64,000 nt of DNA from Daphnia carinata. Lineage: Eukaryota; Arthropoda; Branchiopoda; Diplostraca; Daphniidae. The first letter of the stretch is position 1, and every line of letters begins with the position of its first letter. The stretch lies in NCBI RefSeq assembly GCF_022539665.2, contig NC_081338.1, forward strand, positions 4,835,679-4,899,678, in the 5' to 3' direction. Both the position numbers and the translations under genes were made by a program. The notes under the pieces were generated by a model. The model ran no database searches and was not told the origin of the DNA. It worked only from the letters and a program-made list of their open reading frames with translations. Of this stretch, positions 57,363 through 64,000 are shown in pieces.

Positions 57363-58918
57363 AATATTGAAATCAAATAAAGATAATAAATTTAACTTTT
57401 AAACATTTCAGTTTATCACTATTATACAGAACCTAAATGTTTGTAGCTTGCAGTATTGTTGATAAGCTAAATAAGTCTCATTCACACTTCATTTTCCATC
57501 CATTTCCAGCTACTGTATAGCAGGAACTATTCTGCTCAGTCTAAAAGGCAAATCATCCAGCATAGAAATGAATGCAGAGTGGAATCTGGATGTGAAAAAA
57601 AAGTAAGAAAGAAATTATGAATACTTAGCATATTAGTTCAATCAACATACAAAACTAATTAATGAAAAGATTCGTAATTTTGTTGAAAAAGCTTCACCTC
57701 CCAAGACGAAAATGCTGTGGAAAAGGCGATTTCTTTGTCTATCGACCCTCGAGCATTCATTGAACGTAACTGACCTAGACAGCTTTACAAGGACCGCGAT
57801 AAAATGTGGGATAAACAATTGGTCGATAAGGACAATGTTTTTAATTTATTTTAATTTGAATCATTACTTGACATTACCTGAATATCAAGGTTTGGGAATA
57901 TCATGTTAATGTGCCACACGCCAATTTTCAAACACTCACCGGCTTTAGGGGACTGAAGCAATCGTCGGCTATTTAGTCTACGGTATTTCCCCGTAAACTT
58001 TCTTTCTCTCTCGACTATATTTTCTTTCCAGACGGCATTAGTCGTGATTCACGACATTTCAACCCAAGGCCAGCCCTAGAGCTAGTTAAGTTTGTAGGCT
58101 ATATTTTCCTTCTTAACTGTCCTACATATTTCATAGTGTATGAGCATTGCCAAATACAGAAAGGTAAGTAGAAAATGTAACAATTACTTTCACTTGTTTG
58201 TAAGAATAGAAAAACCGTCTGTGTGCCAACATTTTACTTACCCTTCACTGAAGATGATGGATGGAAGTTGACAAAGGTACTTGGGAAAAGTGGTGTCCTA
58301 AAAAAAATGACGAAATATACTTTAGCTTAGGTAAGTCACAAAGCTTGTTTAATTTATCTTACATTTTGAGGAACCATAAGCTAGGCTAGACAATGCCCAT
58401 CTATAGAAGTCTTTCTGATTCCTGAATTACAATCGAAGTGAGAAGATATTATAGTGGGTATTGAAAAAATTGTTAACCTTAACATGGTAACTTGAACTTA
58501 ATACGAACTTGAAACGTAACATGGTAACTCTAGGCGAAAACTGTATTTCAAACGAAGATTCACCTCACCCACTGAATTGTAATCATTTTTATATGCAAAA
58601 TCAACAAAGGAATAGCAAATTTATACCTGAATAACGTTGGAATTGTATACTGTGAACATTTTAAATTTTCAAATCGATGAACTATTAGCACGCTGATGAA
58701 AGACATGTGGTGGGCCATGGACACCTGGTGGTCAAGTAAAAAAGGGAAAACGCGGGAATTGACTCTGAATAAAAGTAAAATGACATTAACACAATTTTGA
58801 AATATACCTGCATTCGTTACTACGTTGATGATTACAAGTAATACTAAAAAGGGCAGAAATATAATCATTTCCTTTAACATCTGAATTATTCTTTAATGAA
58901 AAGATTTGAAAAAGAACC
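57363..58918. other. Intergenic
   Basis: AT-rich sequence. A short exon-like ORF after CCATTTCCAG near 57510 is open for about 30 codons but has no known relatives. Nothing else is supported. Confidence 0.35.
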
Positions 58919-58991
58919 TGCCCCGGGTGAGGCTCGAACTCACGACCTTAGGATTATGAGACCTACGCTCTGCCAACTGAGCCACCGAGGC
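58919..58991 (-). tRNA. tRNA-Met (CAT), elongator type
   Basis: The minus strand folds into a complete cloverleaf: acceptor GCCTCGG paired with CCGGGGC (one T-G pair), D arm GCTCAGTTGGCAGAGC, anticodon arm TAGGT-CTCATAA-TCCTA, T arm GTGAG-TTCGAGC-CTCAC, discriminator A. The loop CTCATAA gives anticodon CAT, and the T-T pair closing the anticodon loop is typical of elongator tRNA-Met. No intron. Confidence 0.95.
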
Positions 58992-59548
58992 GACATGAAC
59001 AAGTCAAGCTGAGACGACAAAATCAGGTTTGGCTATAAACGGACAAAACTTACTGTTTTCCGTACAACCGATTAATCAATGCGATTACGCGATACTAAGA
59101 CAAATAGAGTTTTTCATCACAAAACTACGGTTATTAAGGATCTTGCAACAGTTCTTTATTAGGAATTTGACAATAATGACACACGCTGGTATTCATAAAA
59201 CAGAATACACCCAAGTAACGCTCATTTCTGCAAACGATGATTGAAAGCTCACAGAAGCAAGAAAATCAAATAACATTCATAACATCAGGAAACACGCAAG
59301 AGAAGATTCTCTTCTTACTAGATTAATCCATACATACTAAGCAAAGTAAGTGTGCTTTTACACGAGCATTTTCTTTTTCTACCTCGTTTTTGCATTACAT
59401 AAACACTAGCTTTGTTCATGCTCTTTTTCCTCTAAAACGCAAAGTGTTTAAATAGGTAAGCTCCCAAAACGAAGAAAAATGCTCATGTAAATGTGCACTA
59501 AAACTAACAGAATTTTCAATAAACACTAAATGCAAGAAAACTCGATAA
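58992..59548. other. Between tRNA-Met and POT1 3' end
   Basis: AT-rich sequence, probably the 3' UTR of POT1 on its right side. No other feature. Confidence 0.4.
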
Positions 59549-62500
59549 TTACCATGGCAACAGGTGGTTAACAGCAAAAACATTTTTGGTGAATTCAAGG
59601 AGGATCTCGCTGGGATTGTCTTGGCACCGTAGTAAACCTAGAGTGAGGGGTTGCTGATTCTGGACTAGTTTGCTTATTCTTTGTTCGGCTCGATTCCAAA
59701 TGTCTTTGCTCCTCAACACGTGATCTGCTTTGGTACCAAAAAAATACTCTGCATGTATACCTGATGCCAGGATGTGAATGCACGTAGAATTTTGGCTATT
59801 TATCTTCTCGATTAATTGAGTGGCGTGGACTCTGAAGAAAAATGAAGGTTTTAACGTGCACAGCGAATGCGAAATACCATTCGAATTGCACAACGGGCAA
59901 ATATAGTCGTAGCTTCTGTCGAGAAAGATGTTTTCGTCGAATTCGTAATCGTCAATGCTTGAACTTCCATCGATAAGCATCCGAATGTTTCGGGCATGGT
60001 CCTCACGGCTACAAAGATAGTTTATTACTACGTTTTCAGTCTCGCCGTCCTCCACCGAAGACGCACTAGGTTGCGTTCGAGGCTGCCATACTCGTTCACT
60101 GACTGAATCTATGAACTGGTTGTACTGCCACAAACTAAAAAAAGGTAAGATGTTTTATCAGCAACATATTTCACCATGTCCTAGATATTAAAAAATATAT
60201 TACTGTCTGCATTCGAGGCAAAAGGCGACAATCAAACTTTTCAACCCGACTGGATCATCACTGGCGGGCAAACATGCTTTCGGCAACAATTCACAGATCC
60301 GTGCAGTTATCCTAAAACGATCCCCAGGCTGCACGATATTCATTTCCTCCAAATTTTGCAGATATTTTTTGGCGAAATGAGCTTCTTCTACTGCACAAAA
60401 TATTTTTTCCAAATCCATTTGTGACAAGGGATCCAAAATGACAATGGATTCCATGTCTGATTCTTGACTCATTTCTTCACAACAATTTTCTTGTACAATT
60501 TCGACAATGCTATCTGAACTGGAACTTCCACCGCTATCCCGACGTTTCTTTCTAGGAAAACTATCCGTCATTTTACCGGCATTTTTCTTTTCAACCATAG
60601 ATTCCTTAACAATTTTGCTTTGATTTCCAAAAAGAACTAATTCTTCTTGTTGGCCATTATCGAACGTAACTATCTCCGCAACTTGTTTGTTCTTGGTTTT
60701 TTTCGCACGGGCTTTAGCGGTAACGATGATTTGGTCTCCTTTGCTCGGGCGGGTCCGAAATAGAGGGACATCGATACTAGTGTTCATCTGGTTTTCACTT
60801 TCGCTCAAGTCGTCCGCCTTTGAACGACAGTTTGTTTTGATTTCAAGCACTTCATTGACGGCACGAAAGGCTGGATGTGGACTGATGCTACGTGAAGCTG
60901 AGCGAGTGTCACGGCTATGTTTCTGGAAGGCTGGAGATTGTGACAGGTTTTGACTTTCGCCCTTTTTCACATCAAAAGAGATCGGAGACTCCGCGGGGCT
61001 TAAAATCGGCTGTGCATTACGAATTTCGAGCGAGGTTGAAAATGAAGATTCATCTGCATCATTTGATTCCTCCGTGTCACTTTGGAAACGTGGTGGTTTC
61101 TGTGTGCTAGCCACTACTTGGCTAAAGGTCATATCTTCCAAGGATGCCAAATTTTGGGACTTAACTAAGGGACGGCTGATCACTGGTGAGCCTTCCATAT
61201 GTGCAAGTTCATCGAATGCTGGGTCAATTAAACGACGCAAACGTTGTTTTTCCCGCTCATAATCTTGGCGAATGAGTTCTTGCCTTGGAGGTGAGAAGGG
61301 ATCGAAAAAATCACTTGGGATTTCTTTCATTGCTCTATCGGTTGAGCCTTCGCCAGATGATGCAATGTGATCTATGCGAATAAACAGGAAATCAGACACA
61401 AATTTGAAATAAAAATTTAAAAGACAATACCTTTCTGTACATCTGTGGTATCCTTTGCATTTTGGGCAATCGCAGGTTGAATCGGATGAGGAATCGGATC
61501 AATAACCATATCAGCGGTTTCAATGGCTGGACTGGATGCAAAATCTTTTCCCGGCTGATTGCCGACGGATTCCTCTCCGATTGGCCGATTTTCAGGTGGG
61601 TGTTGTTCCATTTCATCATCTAATTCCATTATGTCTTCTCCAACTTCTAGGGTTCCCATCTGAACCGCTTCTGTTGTAGTTTCTACTTTTTCCAGTCGTT
61701 GCGTCAACGATATATGATATCTGGTGTTCAGAGGAAGCACCTCAATGTCGCCTTTAATTTCAAACTGCGTTATGTCGATGCCCGCAGCCATTTGAACAGT
61801 AGGCGCAACGTCTCTCAAATAGAGAAACATTTGCGGCTCCAATTTTATAGTGCCAAGTAGATGTTTGGAACAACGGATGCAGATGCGGGAGCAACCTTGG
61901 TCAACCACTTGCGTCTGTTGCGAATCATACGGCGCGATATTTGCATCGCTAATTGTGGTAAGTGAGCAACGTGTTCCATCTTCAACCCAAATTGCTACAC
62001 CATGGTTCTCAGCGAAATAGCTTACGACACGACACGGCAGATTGAAGTTCTCGTTCGGTTTGATATCCTAATAGATGATGTATAAAATCAAACGAGCACT
62101 GAAAACTATTTATAAATTACACTTAGGGTAATAGGGTTTCTATTCTTAGCTTCCTCAGTTATTCGCTGCACATCTTTTTGCTGTCGGTATCGTTCCAGTG
62201 ACCAGTTTTTCAAGTACTTTACATGTTCAACATCCTCTTTTGTGAAAGTGAAACGACCAGCCGAACAGCGAGGTTTTTCTTCATCATTCCATGGAAATAC
62301 CACCAAGTCATCTTCACGGAAAACACGGAAATCAGTAAGTCCATCTCTTGGTCGGATTTCAGCCCAGGCGCGGTGTAAGCGAATAATATCACCAATTTCA
62401 ATCTTTGGAAAAGCCGCAAGCGAAGAAGAGAAAACGTGCATACAGTACTCTCGTTGCTTGATCATGTTTTCGTAACATGAAGGATCGACAATGACATACA

Positions 62501-63322
62501 TGCCTTGCCCTTTGCCCTGTTTGCCTTCTTTCGGTTTCTAAAAAGAAAGGTTTCTTTAGTAAAATTCAAACATGTTAACTGCAACATATTTACAAAGATG
62601 ATTGAATGTATAACTCCATAGAGGTGGCACTTCATTTTCTGTTTCTGTTCCACGGCCATAAATTTTTCAGCATCAAAAAGAGGTGTGTACACATATTGTT
62701 CAGATTTAGCATCAACATATGAGCTGAAGTAATTCAAGACTTTCATCCAAGGACCATTTGCTGAAGGAATCATGTGAAATTCTATGTTTTGACTCTTAAT
62801 TTGGTAAGGGATGTCTATAAAACAAACTTTTATTAAAATATGCCAGTAAAATATGCAGAAAGGAGCTTTTTACGTTGAAAGATGATAAGGCCTTTTCCAA
62901 CCCCTTTTGTTATGGATTTAACTGTAGCATTATTGTGCCATTCCTCAGCAGATTTGGAATGAAGAGTTAGGAAATATCTAGAACCTACTGTACCATTTTC
63001 CGATATTTCATCTATTGTCAATTTATATGATTGTGTGTTGTTGTAATACAGCTGGTTAACCCAAATACCCTGAAAAATAGCAAACGTAAAGCTATATGTA
63101 TTTAATAATTCAAACTGATGATGACTAAGATATTACCATAAAGATTCCCTTATTTCCTGTTTTGTTGAAATTTATTTGTTTGGACACCAGTGACTTGTCT
63201 ACTGAAGCAATGATGGATTCAACAGAATGGATTTGCTGTATTACCTCGGGATTTAATGCTTTCAGTGCAGCTTCAAGTGTGATGTAGGCTGCCTGATCAA
63301 CCTCCAAACAATTAGCACTCAT
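59549..63322 (-). CDS. POT1: POT1-like telomere end-binding protein with N-terminal extension
   Basis: POT1 binds single-stranded telomeric DNA and is part of shelterin. The clearest part is the first OB fold: SEQYVYTPLFDAEKF, CHLYGVIHSI, YVIVDPSCYENM, FPKIEIGDIIRLHRAWAEIR, FRVFREDDLVVFPWNDEE and FTFTKEDVEHVKYLKNWSLE (62106-62773). A second OB-like exon follows (NLPCRVVSYFAENHGVAIWV, 61417-62070). Then come an acidic/serine-rich linker (60440-61399) and a C-terminal part with paired cysteines (FCLECR, then YICPLCNSNGISHSLC) as in the POT1 C-terminal domain. The protein ends FAVNHLLPW. Two further exons before the first OB fold (62840-63322, from MSANCLEVDQAAYI) add about 150 residues absent from human POT1. 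All exons read in one direction without a stop at the junctions I checked. Drosophila lacks POT1, so an arthropod copy is useful. Confidence 0.78.
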
Positions 63323-63882
63323 TTCACATACGGATGTTAAAGTGTTTCAGTTTTAAAAAATACAGCTGCCCAACAATTTAAACTATTTGAATTATTCAAT
63401 AGTTAAACGCTTCCGATCGTAAATTTCGTGCACATGATACATAAAAGCTTGAATTGGTTTGTATTTCTTCTACCTTCCTTTGATTTCTCTGATGCTGTGT
63501 TGCCACATTAGAAAAAACATACGACGTTAACGACTAATAATTATAAACATTATTTTTGTAACAAAGACGAATTTATTTAGGCTTTTTGACTTAAATGATT
63601 TCCAGTTTAGTTCGAAGAAGTGGACATGTCCACAAACGTCGAATTTTTCAATTTGTTTTTACACACAATACAGAAATGGAAAAGGGGGGAAGGGAGGGAA
63701 AAAAACATTGGGCTACGGAATGTACATGTTCAACCAATTTCCCTTCGTGACTCAACATATATACAACAACTTGTGCTACAGATCAAAAACTGATCCACCT
63801 GGTCAGACCAGGATGTCTCTAAAAATTTGTGAATTTCAAAGAAAGATGAAGAAAAAGGAAGGAAAAAAAGGTTAGATGGAAA
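63323..63882. other. POT1 upstream region and 3' UTR of the next gene
   Basis: No coding sequence is seen. The right side, AC- and A-rich, is probably the 3' UTR of the minus-strand gene whose last exon is at 63883-63985. Confidence 0.4.
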
Positions 63883-63985
63883 TCAATAAGTGGCTTCGTG
63901 ACCGGTTAATACATGTAAATTTACTCCTTCATCGGTAGACGTATTTCCGTCTTGATAGATTGAGCGACTTGAGAGTACAACAACC
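63883..63985 (-). CDS. Last exon of an unidentified gene continuing off the window
   Basis: After a CATTTTAG acceptor the minus strand reads VVVLSSRSIYQDGNTSTDEG, then VNLHVLTGHEATY and stop. The other two frames stop earlier. I cannot name the gene from 33 residues; the rest lies beyond the window edge. Confidence 0.4.
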
Positions 63986-64000
63986 CTAAAATGGATTAGG

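Overview
The window looks like nuclear DNA from a branchiopod crustacean, most likely Daphnia or a close relative. It has compact genes with GT-AG introns mostly of 50-100 bp, arthropod core promoters (TATA box plus TCAGT-like initiator), a Rebers-Riddiford cuticle protein, and conserved animal genes such as LIS1, Slingshot, Nemo-like kinase, RAD18, POT1 and TYW4. Genus level is an inference. There is no bacterial, organellar or rRNA signal.

Housekeeping block, 0-28.5 kb. The 3' part of an OGFOD1 prolyl-hydroxylase-like gene (+) is followed by RAD18 (-), an unidentified two-exon 87-residue ORF (+), two decayed alcohol dehydrogenase fragments (-), and an intact zinc alcohol dehydrogenase (-). 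Then come Nemo-like kinase (-), Slingshot phosphatase (+), TYW4/LCMT2 (-), divergent LIS1 (+), and a secreted transcobalamin/intrinsic-factor-like protein (+).

Extracellular-matrix block, 30-44.7 kb. This is the most distinctive region. Three tandem paralogous short collagen-like genes (+) share a new-looking N-terminal helical module. Two genes end in the same cysteine-rich DUF4789-type domain, one on each strand; the minus-strand one has a mucin/proteoglycan-like first exon with 49-residue repeats. A third, shortened SG-rich copy of that first exon lies inside an unidentified plus-strand gene. A METTL24-like type II membrane methyltransferase-fold gene sits among the collagens. The cluster may be a local factory for secreted matrix or cuticle components; that is inference.

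Repeat-rich block, 44.7-54.5 kb. I recognise no gene here. It holds tRNA-like (SINE-like) units, a 342-bp inverted-repeat element with a highly structured interior, and a 23-bp minisatellite of about 730 bp. It is followed by an RR-type cuticle protein whose repeat exon lacks one base, unidentified exons at 56.4-57.4 kb, a tRNA-Met, POT1 (-) with an unusual N-terminal extension, and the last exon of a further gene at the right edge.

Caution: four coding positions (two in OGFOD1, one in the RAD18 RING, one in the cuticle protein) are out of frame by one or two bases although the surrounding protein is well conserved. Short homopolymer losses in the assembly explain these as well as real mutation does.
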